A DNA stretch of 64,000 nucleotides from Chryseobacterium salivictor (lineage in GTDB: Bacteria; Bacteroidota; Bacteroidia; Flavobacteriales; Weeksellaceae). Positions within the stretch are counted from its first letter, which is position 1; every line of letters begins with the position of its first letter. A model generated the notes under the pieces. The model did no database searches and was not told the DNA's origin. It was given only the letters and a program-made list of their open reading frames with translations. Below are positions 53,370-62,723 of this stretch, in pieces. The stretch is from assembly GCF_004359195.1 (NCBI RefSeq), contig NZ_CP037954.1, positions 992,001-1,056,000 on the forward strand, read 5' to 3'. The position numbers and the translations under genes were made by a program.

Positions 53370-55208
53370 TTAATCTACGTCTTTATTTAAAAAACGGTTT
53401 TCTCTAACCTGCATTTTTCCGTCACTTTCGGTCAGGAAATTACTGATTTTTTGTGCCGAAGCATTTTCCTGTCCGATCGAAATGTTTTTTCTACGGAAAG
53501 CAGGGATGCTCTCAAAATCATTTTCCGGTTCGAAGTTCTGATATCTTGAATTAAATTCTTTCAGCTTATTTCTTCTTTCTAAAACTTTATCACTGTTTGT
53601 CGTTTTATTAATGAAAGTAAAATCTTCCTGAACTTCGAAAATCGTTTTCTCTGCTACTTTCTCTATTGGTTTTTCTTCCACCTTAGGTTCTGATCTTTGA
53701 ACCGGTTCTTCCTTGATGATTGCTTTGGGTTGCGGTGTTTCAACTTTGGGCTCTTCAATCGGTTCGTTTACGAAAAAACTGAATTCCATTGGCTTTTCTT
53801 CGTCAAACGGATTTCGTCTTTCAACTGGTTTTTCCGGTTTTTTATCTTCAGTTTCAAAACTGAAAGAGTGGGAAACTGGCTCGTCGCTGAGATCATCATC
53901 GTATGTGAAAAGATCAAATTCCGGTATTTCCTGTTCCTGATGAAAGCCTGGTGATGCCACATGATTTTCCTCCACAAAACGATTGATTTCAGTTGGAGTT
54001 TCTTTTTCAATCACTCTGCTTTGCTCCACTGTTTTTACCTGAAATTCATTGGTAGGAAAATCATCTTCGTCATCTAAAATAAATAGATTTTTTGAAGACG
54101 GATAACCTGTGGGTGCCTGCTGATTTTCCTGGGTAGCTTTAAAAGCGGTTTCTCTTTTCTTCGCCGGTTCCATCGAATCTGCCAAAGTAAACTTTACCTT
54201 TTCCGTTACGCCTGATTTTTTTTGATGATCTTTGGAAAATCCTGTTGCAATAACCAGTACGCTGACAGCATCACCTAATTCTTCATCGGTTCCAACTCCG
54301 AAAATAATGTCTGCGGTATGGCCGGCTTCCTGCTGGATGTGGTCCATAATTACTCCGATTTCGTCCATGGTTACTTCTTCCGAGCCACTTCTGATGAGCA
54401 ACAGTACATTTTTCGCTCCGGTAATTTTATTGTCATTTAATAATGGGGAGTCCAATGCTTTTTTCACGGCTTCTTCCGCTTTGTTTTCACCGGAGGCAAC
54501 ACCGTTTGACATTAGGGCCGTTCCGGAATTTGCCAACACCGATTTCGCATCACGGAAGTCGATATTTACATCGAAATATCCGGTAATAACTTCTGCCATT
54601 CCTTTTGCAGCGTTGGTTAACACTTCATCCGCTTTGGAGAATCCTGATTTAAAACCCAGATTACCAAACTGCTGACGTAATTTATCATTATTAATGACAA
54701 TCAGTGAATCCACATTGTTTCTTAGTTTGTCCAAACCTAATTCTGCCTGATCCAGTCTTCTTTTTCCTTCAAAACTAAAAGGTACGGTAACGATTCCCAC
54801 GGTAAGAATTCCCATGTCTTTGGCCACTTTTGCAATAACAGGAGCAGCGCCGGTACCGGTACCACCACCCATTCCGGCAGTGATGAAAACCATTTTGGTG
54901 TTTTGGCCCATAGCCGCTTTGATATCTTCGATACTTTCAATCGCAGCTTTTTCCCCAACTTCGGGGTCAGCTCCTGCGCCCAGTCCTTCGGTGATGGTTA
55001 ATCCCAACTGCACTTTGTTTGCAACTGGATTATTATCTAAGGTTTGTGAATCGGTATTACAGATCACGAAATCTACACCATAGATTCCACGTTCGTACAT
55101 GTGTTTCAGTGCATTGTTTCCGCCGCCGCCTACGCCGATTACTTTAATTATTGATGAATTTCCTTTTGGTAGATCAAATGAAAATCCCGGGGTGTTTATA
55201 TTTTCCAT
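53370..55208 (-). CDS. ftsZ: Cell division protein FtsZ
   Basis: FtsZ is the tubulin-like GTPase that forms the division ring. The 612-residue protein has a GTPase domain to about residue 325 with GGGTGTG at 114-120 and the T7 loop FDVNIDFRDAKSV. The long C-terminal linker (about 330-560) is rich in Glu, Pro and Lys and probably disordered. The usual C-terminal peptide reads SIPAFRRK (567-574) and is followed by a further 38 residues ending FLNKDVD. Most FtsZs are about 380-400 residues, so this is a long-tailed form, as known in Bacteroidota. It is directly after ftsA. Confidence 0.95.
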   Translation of the reverse strand: MENINTPGFSFDLPKGNSSIIKVIGVGGGGNNALKHMYERGIYGVDFVICNTDSQTLDNNPVANKVQLGLTITEGLGAGADPEVGEKAAIESIEDIKAAMGQNTKMVFITAGMGGGTGTGAAPVIAKVAKDMGILTVGIVTVPFSFEGKRRLDQAELGLDKLRNNVDSLIVINNDKLRQQFGNLGFKSGFSKADEVLTNAAKGMAEVITGYFDVNIDFRDAKSVLANSGTALMSNGVASGENKAEEAVKKALDSPLLNDNKITGAKNVLLLIRSGSEEVTMDEIGVIMDHIQQEAGHTADIIFGVGTDEELGDAVSVLVIATGFSKDHQKKSGVTEKVKFTLADSMEPAKKRETAFKATQENQQAPTGYPSSKNLFILDDEDDFPTNEFQVKTVEQSRVIEKETPTEINRFVEENHVASPGFHQEQEIPEFDLFTYDDDLSDEPVSHSFSFETEDKKPEKPVERRNPFDEEKPMEFSFFVNEPIEEPKVETPQPKAIIKEEPVQRSEPKVEEKPIEKVAEKTIFEVQEDFTFINKTTNSDKVLERRNKLKEFNSRYQNFEPENDFESIPAFRRKNISIGQENASAQKISNFLTESDGKMQVRENRFLNKDVD

Positions 55209-55224
55209 AGTCTTGGTTTTTTAA

Positions 55225-56598
55225 TTATTCAACTTCTTCAAAGAATTTTTTTACGCTTTCCATTATTTTTTGTCCGATAGTCAGTTTGTTCCGTCGTTTT
55301 TCTGCTGCCTGTTCCACAAAAGCCTCTTTAATAATAAATTCGTCCTGATTTAAGATTTCATCTGCGGTGAGCTTGGCGCTTGGTGTTGCTGTAACTTCAA
55401 CTTTCTCTTCAACATTTTCGGGAGTAGTTTTCTTGTCGCGGATTTTGAGACTTTCCATTAACAGACCAATGGCAGTTGCATATTCCGGCCCTTTTAAATG
55501 TTGGCTTTTATCGTTGGTCACATATTCATTGGCAAAACCGATTCTGCTGTCGAAACCAGTGGTGTAATTGGCCAACTGTCTCAGGTGACGAAGATTAGAG
55601 CCGCCTCCGGTTAAAACGATACCCGCGATTAATTTTTTCTTTTGTTCAAACGCGCCATATGCTTTTAATTCTGTATTCACCATTTCCAAAATTTCTTCTA
55701 CTCTGGCACTCACGATTTGTGCTAAAGTTTTTAATGAAATTTCTTTATCGGGTCTGCCGTGTAAGCCCGGGATGGTAACGAAAGTGGTATCTTTTTCTAA
55801 CTCCGGAACTGCAGAACCGAAATTCACTTTCAGTTTTTCCGCATGTTTTTCAATAATAGAGCAGCCTTCTTTAATATCATCGGTAATAATCCCGCCGCCA
55901 TAAGGAATGACGCAGGTGTGGCGAATAATATTGTCTTTGAAAATAGCGATATCCGTTGTCCCGCCACCGATATCTACGATCGCAACTCCGGCTTCTTTTT
56001 CTTCTTTGGTTAAAACAGCTTCTGACGATGCTAATGGTTCAAGAGTCAGTGCTTCCATTTCTAAACCTGCCTCACGAACGCATCTGGCGATATTCCTGAT
56101 GCTTCCCATCTGACCGACTACTACATGGAAGTTCGCCTCAAGACGGGTTCCGTGCATTCCGACCGGTTCCTGGATTTCTCCCTGAGAATCGACTTTATAT
56201 TCCTGAGGAAGTACATGAATGATTTCTTCACCAGGCAACATCACCAACTGTTTTACCTGGTCTTTTAATTTATCGATATCGTCATCCGTGATATATTGAT
56301 CCGGGTTTTCCCGCATAATATAATCTGAATGCTGCAGCGAACGGATATGTTTGCCTGCAATCCCGACGGTTACTTTTTGAATCGGTACGCCAGAACTTGA
56401 TTGGGCCTGCGCTACCGCTGCTTTGATGGACTGAATAGTTTGGGAGATATTGTTGACAATACCTTTGTGAACGCCTAAACTTTTTGCCGTTCCTACGCCG
56501 AGAACTTCAATTTTTCCGTGGGCGTTTCGTCGTCCGACAATGGCCACAATCTTGGTGGTACCGATGTCGAGGCCTACTGAATACTCGTGATTTTCCAT
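55225..56598 (-). CDS. ftsA: Cell division protein FtsA
   Basis: This actin-like protein anchors FtsZ to the membrane. From the ATG at 56598 it is 457 residues, starting MENHEYSVGLDIGTTKIVAI, with the phosphate-1 motif GLDIGTTK and a phosphate-2 motif GVAIVDIGGGTTD. It ends in a positively charged amphipathic helix (RRNKLTIGQKIMESVKKFF), the usual membrane anchor. An in-frame ATG ten codons upstream is unlikely. It sits 16 bases before ftsZ. Confidence 0.95.
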   Translation of the reverse strand: MENHEYSVGLDIGTTKIVAIVGRRNAHGKIEVLGVGTAKSLGVHKGIVNNISQTIQSIKAAVAQAQSSSGVPIQKVTVGIAGKHIRSLQHSDYIMRENPDQYITDDDIDKLKDQVKQLVMLPGEEIIHVLPQEYKVDSQGEIQEPVGMHGTRLEANFHVVVGQMGSIRNIARCVREAGLEMEALTLEPLASSEAVLTKEEKEAGVAIVDIGGGTTDIAIFKDNIIRHTCVIPYGGGIITDDIKEGCSIIEKHAEKLKVNFGSAVPELEKDTTFVTIPGLHGRPDKEISLKTLAQIVSARVEEILEMVNTELKAYGAFEQKKKLIAGIVLTGGGSNLRHLRQLANYTTGFDSRIGFANEYVTNDKSQHLKGPEYATAIGLLMESLKIRDKKTTPENVEEKVEVTATPSAKLTADEILNQDEFIIKEAFVEQAAEKRRNKLTIGQKIMESVKKFFEEVE

Positions 56599-56710
56599 TA
56601 TATGTCGATTTGATTTTTTATCGTTCAAGGATTTGCATCCTCTGTTTTCTTATTTTTTAATCTTCAGATTGTCATTCCGTGACTTTCTGTTGTACTGTTC
56701 ATTCTTGCCA

Positions 56711-57547
56711 TTAATTAGAATTTGTTTTAGCTGCTGTTTTTTGAGCCTCGATTTTTTTCTGATTAATGACCGGCAAATTTGCCAGTTCCTTTTTGCCAAC
56801 GGCAATTATGCTGTCATTTTCTTTAAACTTGGGATTCAGTGTTGTTACAATTTGGTTATCGTATTTCAAAGAAACTTTCGTGTATTTTTCTGGCTGCTGA
56901 TGAATCAGATATTTTTCTACAAAAGCTTTAAATCCTTTTACCTTCAGATCTATTTTTTCTAAATCGCCAATTTCAACTTTGAAATTCCCTTCGCTGGTCA
57001 ATAATTCATAATTTCCTTTCTTTTTAGAAATTCCGATGAAATATTTTCTGCTGAAATCATCACGGTTAATTTTTGCAATGAGTTCGGCGAGCTTTACATA
57101 TTCCGACTGTTTTACATTTCCTGTAACCAACATACATGGGAACGAATAATTTTTTGAAATCGGGAATTCGACCCCTTTTTCATCGACATAAAAATCGCGG
57201 TCAGCTTTGGTCAGACGGAAAGCGGGCACCCGTTGCTTGATATCCAGATTCAAATTTCCATTCAGATTCAGGTAAACATTTGCGCTGTCAACCTCCGGGA
57301 GTTGGTTTAATTTTTTTTCTAAATCAGGAATATTAATGTCGCCGATTTTTTTTGTTGGATTCGATTTTTTCACCAATTCCTTGATGTCTTTTTCATCGAT
57401 GAAATAAACCGGATCTTTGGTTGTTGTCAATTTTACGGTGACTTTTTCCATCGGTTTTCCGTTGAATCTTTTCAACGAAAAACTCAGCAGAAACCCAAAC
57501 AGGATTACGGTAACAAAAATCTTTAATATTCTGAATTTGTTTTTCAT
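56711..57547 (-). CDS. ftsQ: Cell division protein FtsQ
   Basis: This 278-residue single-pass protein links the Z-ring to septal wall synthesis. It has a short N-terminal cytoplasmic tail, one membrane span at about 8-26, then a POTRA-like domain (VDSANVYLNLNGNLNLDIKQ) and a beta domain. The stop codon of murC overlaps its start by one base. Family identity rests mainly on the position in the dcw cluster and on the architecture. Confidence 0.9.
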   Translation of the reverse strand: MKNKFRILKIFVTVILFGFLLSFSLKRFNGKPMEKVTVKLTTTKDPVYFIDEKDIKELVKKSNPTKKIGDINIPDLEKKLNQLPEVDSANVYLNLNGNLNLDIKQRVPAFRLTKADRDFYVDEKGVEFPISKNYSFPCMLVTGNVKQSEYVKLAELIAKINRDDFSRKYFIGISKKKGNYELLTSEGNFKVEIGDLEKIDLKVKGFKAFVEKYLIHQQPEKYTKVSLKYDNQIVTTLNPKFKENDSIIAVGKKELANLPVINQKKIEAQKTAAKTNSN

Positions 57548-58905
57548 TATTTATCTGAGAGCCATTCTACAATTCCGTCATACAAAGTGTCGATATTCCC
57601 GGCACCTACGGTTAACAATACGTCGAAGTCTTTTTCTTTTATTTTATTAAAGGCGTCGTCCAACGTGGAAACTTCCTTTTTGTCTGTTTTTACTTTTTCT
57701 AATAACCATTTTGAAGTGATGCCTTCAAAGTTTTCCTGTAATTCTCTTGCCGGATAGATATCGAGCAGGATTAATTCGTCAGCTTTATCTAAACTTTCTG
57801 CGAATCCATCAGCGAAATCTCTTGTTCTGCTGAAAAGATGCGGCTGAAAAACCACCAATAATTTCTTCTTCGGATAAAAAGTTTTAATAGAACCGATTAC
57901 CGCATTTAATTCCGTTGGATGATGCGCATAATCGTCGATATAAATTTTTCCGCTTTCAAAATTATGTTTGGTGTAACGCCTTTTAATTCCTTTAAAACTG
58001 GCGATTCCTCTTTTCAAAGTTTCGAAATCAACACCGAAATTATTTAACAAAGCAATGGCGGCCGTTGCATTTTCAACATTGTGAATTCCCGGAATTTCCC
58101 AAACAAAATCATCAAATTCCTCAGTCGGAGTGTGGAAATCAAAATGTATTTTATCGCCGATTTCTCTGATGTTATCGGAGTAATAATCAGCTTCTTCATT
58201 CACGGCGTACGTTTTTGCGTCACGCCCAATCTGAATTCCTTTCCGGACAAAAAGTTGCTGCCCTTCCGGAATCAAATCTGCAAAATCCTGAAATCCTTTT
58301 TGAATGGTGGCATTGTCACCGTAAATATCCAAATGATCGGCATCTGTGGAAGTAATCACGGCCCAATCCGGAGAGAGCGTTAGGAAACTTCTGTCGTATT
58401 CATCGGCCTCAACAACGGAAATGTCTTTTCCATTAAAATGAAAATTAGATTTAAAATTTTCAGCAATTCCTCCTAAAAAGCACGAGAAAGGAAGATTTGC
58501 TTCTTCGCATAAATGAGCGACCAAAGAAGAGGTTGTCGTTTTTCCGTGGGTTCCTGCAATTGCGATGCAGTCGGTGTTTTCGGTAATCATTCCGAGGACT
58601 TTCGCTCTTTTTAAAACATCGAATTTTTGATCATTAAAATAAGTGAGAATATCCAGTTTTTTAATGGCCGGTGTAAAAATCACCAAAGTGTTTTCCGGGG
58701 TTAAATTTTTTACTTTATCATTAACAAGATCTTCGAACTCAATACCAATTCCTTCTTCCACCAAAGCTTTTGTCAGCTTGGTGTGCATTTTATCATAGCC
58801 CAAAACGTTTTTCCCTGAGGCGTTGAAATACCGCGCCAAGGCACTCATTCCGATGCCGCCGATTCCTACAAAGTAGAAGTTCTGATATGTTGTTAAAGCT
58901 TTCAT
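57547..58905 (-). CDS. murC: UDP-N-acetylmuramate--L-alanine ligase
   Basis: MurC adds the first amino acid, L-Ala, to UDP-MurNAc. The 452-residue protein has VGIGGIGMSALA at 13-24, the ATP loop GTHGKTT at 118-124, VEADEYDRSF and IDDYAHHPTE. These are the standard MurC motifs, in contrast to the second ligase at 4.2 kb (GTSGKST). It lies in the dcw cluster between murG and ftsQ and is followed by ftsQ with a one-base overlap. Confidence 0.96.
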   Translation of the reverse strand: MKALTTYQNFYFVGIGGIGMSALARYFNASGKNVLGYDKMHTKLTKALVEEGIGIEFEDLVNDKVKNLTPENTLVIFTPAIKKLDILTYFNDQKFDVLKRAKVLGMITENTDCIAIAGTHGKTTTSSLVAHLCEEANLPFSCFLGGIAENFKSNFHFNGKDISVVEADEYDRSFLTLSPDWAVITSTDADHLDIYGDNATIQKGFQDFADLIPEGQQLFVRKGIQIGRDAKTYAVNEEADYYSDNIREIGDKIHFDFHTPTEEFDDFVWEIPGIHNVENATAAIALLNNFGVDFETLKRGIASFKGIKRRYTKHNFESGKIYIDDYAHHPTELNAVIGSIKTFYPKKKLLVVFQPHLFSRTRDFADGFAESLDKADELILLDIYPARELQENFEGITSKWLLEKVKTDKKEVSTLDDAFNKIKEKDFDVLLTVGAGNIDTLYDGIVEWLSDK

Positions 58906-58906
58906 T

Positions 58907-60019
58907 TTATGCTTTGATATTTAATGATGATAAAATTTCATCTACAATTCGTTCTGTGGCCAAAGGTTTTGCGAAGAATTTTAAATTTTCGCTCATCTCA
59001 TTTCTTAGATTTTCGTTTTCACAGATTTCCATTAAAGTCGTCCAGAATTTTTCTTTCATTTCGGTATCTTTCACCATTCTTGCTGCATTTTTTTCAACTA
59101 AGGTCATCGCGTTTTTGGTTTGATGATCTTCTGCCGCAAAAGGAAACGGAACCAAAAGCACCGGTTTCTGTGCCATTGCCAATTCCGAAATTGCGATTGC
59201 ACCGGCGCGCGAAACAATAACATCGGCTGCGGAATAGGCTAAAGCCATATCGGAAATAAATTCTTTCAACTGAATTTGAGGTGGATATGAAATTTTCGAA
59301 TCTTCGTTCAAACTTTTGTAATCCAGTTTTCCGGTTTGCCAGATCAGCTGGAAATCTTTTTCTATTAATTTTTCTATATTCTGTTTCCAACCATTGTTCA
59401 AGGTTCTTGATCCTAAAGATCCACCCACTGAAAGAATGGTGAGTTTGTTTTTGTCTAACCCTAATTTCTCTTTCGCTACATCTTTCGTAATTAAATCGGT
59501 GATGATATTTTTCCGGACAGGATTTCCTAAAAAGAACGTTTTTGTTTTCGGGAAGAAATGATCCATATTCGGGTAAGCGGTGAAAACTGCTTTTGCTTTT
59601 TTCGCCAGAAACGTATTGGTTTTTCCGGGCAATGAATTTTGCTCCTGAACAAAAATCGGAACGTTTAAATTGCTTGCCATAAAAAGCGCAGGTCCGCTTG
59701 CGAATCCTCCGGTCCCGATGGCGAAATCCGGCTGGAATTCTTTAATTGCTTTTCTGGCTGTTGTAATACTCGAAAGCAGTTTAAATGGTAATCTTAAATT
59801 TTTCAATATGTTTCCACGGTCGAATCCTGCGATATTTAAACCGATAATTTTGAATCCGGCTTGTGGAACTTTTTCCATTTCCATTTTACCGTTGGCTCCG
59901 ATGAACAAAAATTCTGCCTGCGGAAATCTCTTTTGGATTTCCTGTGCAATCGCAATCGCCGGGAAGATATGTCCTCCGGTTCCGCCGCCGCTCATTAGAA
60001 TTTTTATTTTTCTGTTCAT
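58907..60019 (-). CDS. murG: Lipid II synthase MurG
   Basis: MurG adds GlcNAc to lipid I at the inner face of the membrane to form lipid II. The 370-residue GT28 enzyme has the N-terminal GGTGGHIFPAIAIA loop (11-24) and the C-terminal donor site with SRAGAIAISELA (about 266) and the conserved PFPFAAEDHQTKNA. It is separated from ftsW by a palindrome-bearing gap of 58 bases and is directly upstream of murC (1 base). Confidence 0.96.
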   Translation of the reverse strand: MNRKIKILMSGGGTGGHIFPAIAIAQEIQKRFPQAEFLFIGANGKMEMEKVPQAGFKIIGLNIAGFDRGNILKNLRLPFKLLSSITTARKAIKEFQPDFAIGTGGFASGPALFMASNLNVPIFVQEQNSLPGKTNTFLAKKAKAVFTAYPNMDHFFPKTKTFFLGNPVRKNIITDLITKDVAKEKLGLDKNKLTILSVGGSLGSRTLNNGWKQNIEKLIEKDFQLIWQTGKLDYKSLNEDSKISYPPQIQLKEFISDMALAYSAADVIVSRAGAIAISELAMAQKPVLLVPFPFAAEDHQTKNAMTLVEKNAARMVKDTEMKEKFWTTLMEICENENLRNEMSENLKFFAKPLATERIVDEILSSLNIKA

Positions 60020-60033
60020 TTTTTTTTGATTTC

Positions 60034-60051
60034 CATAGGTTTTAACCTATG
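60034..60051 (-). other. Palindrome between ftsW and murG
   Basis: CATAGGTT and AACCTATG are perfectly complementary over 8 bp with a TT centre, in the only larger gap within the murG end of the dcw cluster. It is not followed by a T-run on the minus strand. Confidence 0.5.
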
Positions 60052-60077
60052 ATTAATTAAACCGTTTCTTCGGGATT

Positions 60078-61301
60078 TTATGCAATGTCATTTATTTCTT
60101 CGATGCTTTGTTTTTTGCCCATTCCTTCTTCATCATAAACCTGAATTCTCGAACTTACATTTAAGATAATTCCTAATTGAATATAAGTTACCAGCATGGA
60201 AGTTCCACCATAACTTATTAGTGGCAGCGGTTGACCGGTAACCGGAATCAGATTGATGGCGACCGCAATATTCACGGTCAGCTGTATAAAAATCATGGTC
60301 CCGAGACTTAAGACCAGTAAACTCCCAAAGAAGGCCGGCATTTTACTGGCAATCATTACGATCCGGATAATCATGATGAGGTAAAGTGCAATTAAAACTG
60401 TTGCTCCTATAAAACCATATTCCTCCACAATAATGGCGAAAATAAAATCCGAGGCAGACTGAGGAAGCATTTGTTTCAAGGCGCTTTTACCAGGACCCAT
60501 TCCGGTGATTCCACCATGAACGATTGCGGCTTTTGCCTGCATGACCTGATAATTTTTTGCTTTATCTGCTTCGTCTTCAATTTGATTTTCTTTTTTGGTA
60601 AAAGTTTCTACGCGGCTCATCCAGGTATGAACCCGGTTGCTTCCGATGAGGTCGGTCTTTAAAGCAAGAAACATGAAAATCCCAATCATTACTGATGAAA
60701 GACCTACGAATCCAAAGATGTATTTTTTATCTAACTGACCGATGAGCATTACAATTAATGAAACCATTAATATCATTAAAGCCGTCGACCCATTATCTTT
60801 TGCGACCAGACCAAAGACCAGTAAAACCGGGCCGAAGATGTAAAAGATGTTTTCAATCGGAAGACGTTCTCTTTTGATTTTCTTTGTTAAATACCTGCAG
60901 AGATAAATAATCAACATCAAATAAGCAAAAGAAGAAGGTTGGAAGGAAATGGGTGTTCCCGGGATTTTTAACCAGCGCGAGGCAGAAGCACCATCGATGG
61001 TTTGTCCGGAAAACATGGTTAAGCCTAAGAGAACAATGGTAAATACCAAAAGGTAACTGCTCAGTTTGCCGATATGTTCATATTTAAAATAGCCGACACC
61101 ACGCATGATTGCAAGACCAAGCACTACGAAGAAAGAATGCTTGATGAGGTGCGAAGTGGTGGTTCCGCTGTTTACGATATATTCCAAATTAGAACTTGCA
61201 GAATAGACGGGGAATACCGAGAAGAACGAAATCAGTAAGATTACGCTCCACAGCACTTTGTCGCCTTTTAACAACTCGAATTTGTTTTCTCTTTCCTGCA
61301 T
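60078..61301 (-). CDS. ftsW: Septal peptidoglycan polymerase FtsW
   Basis: This SEDS-family glycosyltransferase polymerises lipid II at the septum with its partner PBP (FtsI, not in this window). The 407-residue protein has about ten membrane spans, the conserved WLKIPGTPISFQPSSFA segment and the C-terminal LIPVTGQPLPLISYGGTSM. An extended loop with VETFTKKENQIEDEADKAK is inserted between spans (about 230). It lies between murD and murG, 12 bases after murD. Confidence 0.95.
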   Translation of the reverse strand: MQERENKFELLKGDKVLWSVILLISFFSVFPVYSASSNLEYIVNSGTTTSHLIKHSFFVVLGLAIMRGVGYFKYEHIGKLSSYLLVFTIVLLGLTMFSGQTIDGASASRWLKIPGTPISFQPSSFAYLMLIIYLCRYLTKKIKRERLPIENIFYIFGPVLLVFGLVAKDNGSTALMILMVSLIVMLIGQLDKKYIFGFVGLSSVMIGIFMFLALKTDLIGSNRVHTWMSRVETFTKKENQIEDEADKAKNYQVMQAKAAIVHGGITGMGPGKSALKQMLPQSASDFIFAIIVEEYGFIGATVLIALYLIMIIRIVMIASKMPAFFGSLLVLSLGTMIFIQLTVNIAVAINLIPVTGQPLPLISYGGTSMLVTYIQLGIILNVSSRIQVYDEEGMGKKQSIEEINDIA

Positions 61302-61313
61302 TTTAATCTACGG

Positions 61314-62651
61314 TTAGTCGATGGCTTTTTTTAATACCTGATTTTTAAACTGATGTCCGCGGTCTTCATAATTATCGAATAAATCGAAACTTGCGCAGCA
61401 TGGCGAAAGCAAAACAGTATCGCCTTTTTCAGCCAGTGATTTGGAGACTCTTACTGCTTCCTCCATACTTGAGGTGCTGTAAATAGATTCTTTTTTATCT
61501 TTGAAAAAATCGATGATTTTCTGATTATCAAGTCCCAGGCAGACAATTGCTTTTACTTTTCTTTTGACCAAATTTTCGATTTCGCTATAATCATTTCCTT
61601 TGTCAACACCGCCTACAATCCAGATGGTTGGCTGGTTCATGCTTTCCAAAGCGAAGTAAGTTGCATTCACGTTGGTGGCTTTGCTGTCATTAATAAAAGT
61701 AACTCCGTTAATTTGAGCAACCGGTTCCAGCCTGTGTTCAACTGCCTGAAAAGTCATCAATGAATTCCGAATGCTTTCATTGCTTATTTTCAATATTTTA
61801 CTGGCGATTGAGGCGGCCAGACTGTTGGCGATATTATGATTTCCAACTAAAGAAAGTTCTGCAATTTTCATTGAAAACTCATCTTCGATCTTCACCACTA
61901 TTTTATCATTATTAATAAAACCGCCCTCATTTAAATTGCCTTTTGTGGAAAACGGAATCTTCTTCGCTCGGATGGCCAGCTGTTCCAGAAGGTTCATGCT
62001 CATTTCATCATCTTTGTTATAGATAAAGAAATTGTCGTTCTCCTGATTTTCTGCAATTCTGAACTTTGCCAGCGCATAATCTTCATAATTGTAATTGTAC
62101 TGATCAAGATGATCCTGACTTAAATTCAATAATAAAGAAATATAAGGCCGGAAACTTTGAATATCATCCAGCTGGAAAGAGCTCACTTCTAAGACATAGT
62201 AGTCGAAATTTTCGTCTGCGACCTGTCTTGCGAAGCTTTTTCCGATATTTCCGGCTAAACCCACTTTCAGATGATCATTCTTTAAAATATGATAGATCAA
62301 CGAAGTCGTTGTTGTTTTTCCGTTACTTCCGGTAATGGCTATAATTTTGGCCTGGGTAAATTCAGCGGCAAATTCAATTTCAGAAGAGAGGCGAATTCCC
62401 TTTTGGTTGATTTTAAAAATAATATCAGCTTTCTTCGGGATTCCTGGAGATTTGATCACCCAGTCTGCTTCAAGAATTCTGGCTTCGTCGTGCTGTCCTT
62501 CTTCAAACTCTATTCCGGCTTCGATCAGCTGTTTTTTATAATCGTCTTTTATCGCACCTTTATCCGAAAGAAAAACATTCAAGCCTTTCTTCTTCGCTAA
62601 ATAAGCTGCACCTACTCCGCTTTCTCCGCCACCTAAAACAACTATTTTCAT
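61314..62651 (-). CDS. murD: UDP-N-acetylmuramoylalanine--D-glutamate ligase
   Basis: MurD adds D-Glu to UDP-MurNAc-L-Ala. The 445-residue protein has VLGGGESGVGAA at 5-16, the ATP loop GSNGKTT at 108-114, the LSQDHLDQYNYNYEDYA segment and the C-terminal LLSPCCASFDLFDNYEDRG, a MurD signature. It lies 72 bases after mraY and 12 before ftsW. Confidence 0.95.
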   Translation of the reverse strand: MKIVVLGGGESGVGAAYLAKKKGLNVFLSDKGAIKDDYKKQLIEAGIEFEEGQHDEARILEADWVIKSPGIPKKADIIFKINQKGIRLSSEIEFAAEFTQAKIIAITGSNGKTTTTSLIYHILKNDHLKVGLAGNIGKSFARQVADENFDYYVLEVSSFQLDDIQSFRPYISLLLNLSQDHLDQYNYNYEDYALAKFRIAENQENDNFFIYNKDDEMSMNLLEQLAIRAKKIPFSTKGNLNEGGFINNDKIVVKIEDEFSMKIAELSLVGNHNIANSLAASIASKILKISNESIRNSLMTFQAVEHRLEPVAQINGVTFINDSKATNVNATYFALESMNQPTIWIVGGVDKGNDYSEIENLVKRKVKAIVCLGLDNQKIIDFFKDKKESIYSTSSMEEAVRVSKSLAEKGDTVLLSPCCASFDLFDNYEDRGHQFKNQVLKKAID

Positions 62652-62723
62652 ATTCTGTTTTTTAATTTAACAGGAACAATTTCCTGTCTAAAATATCGGT
62701 CGTCCCTATGGAACAATCTTGTG

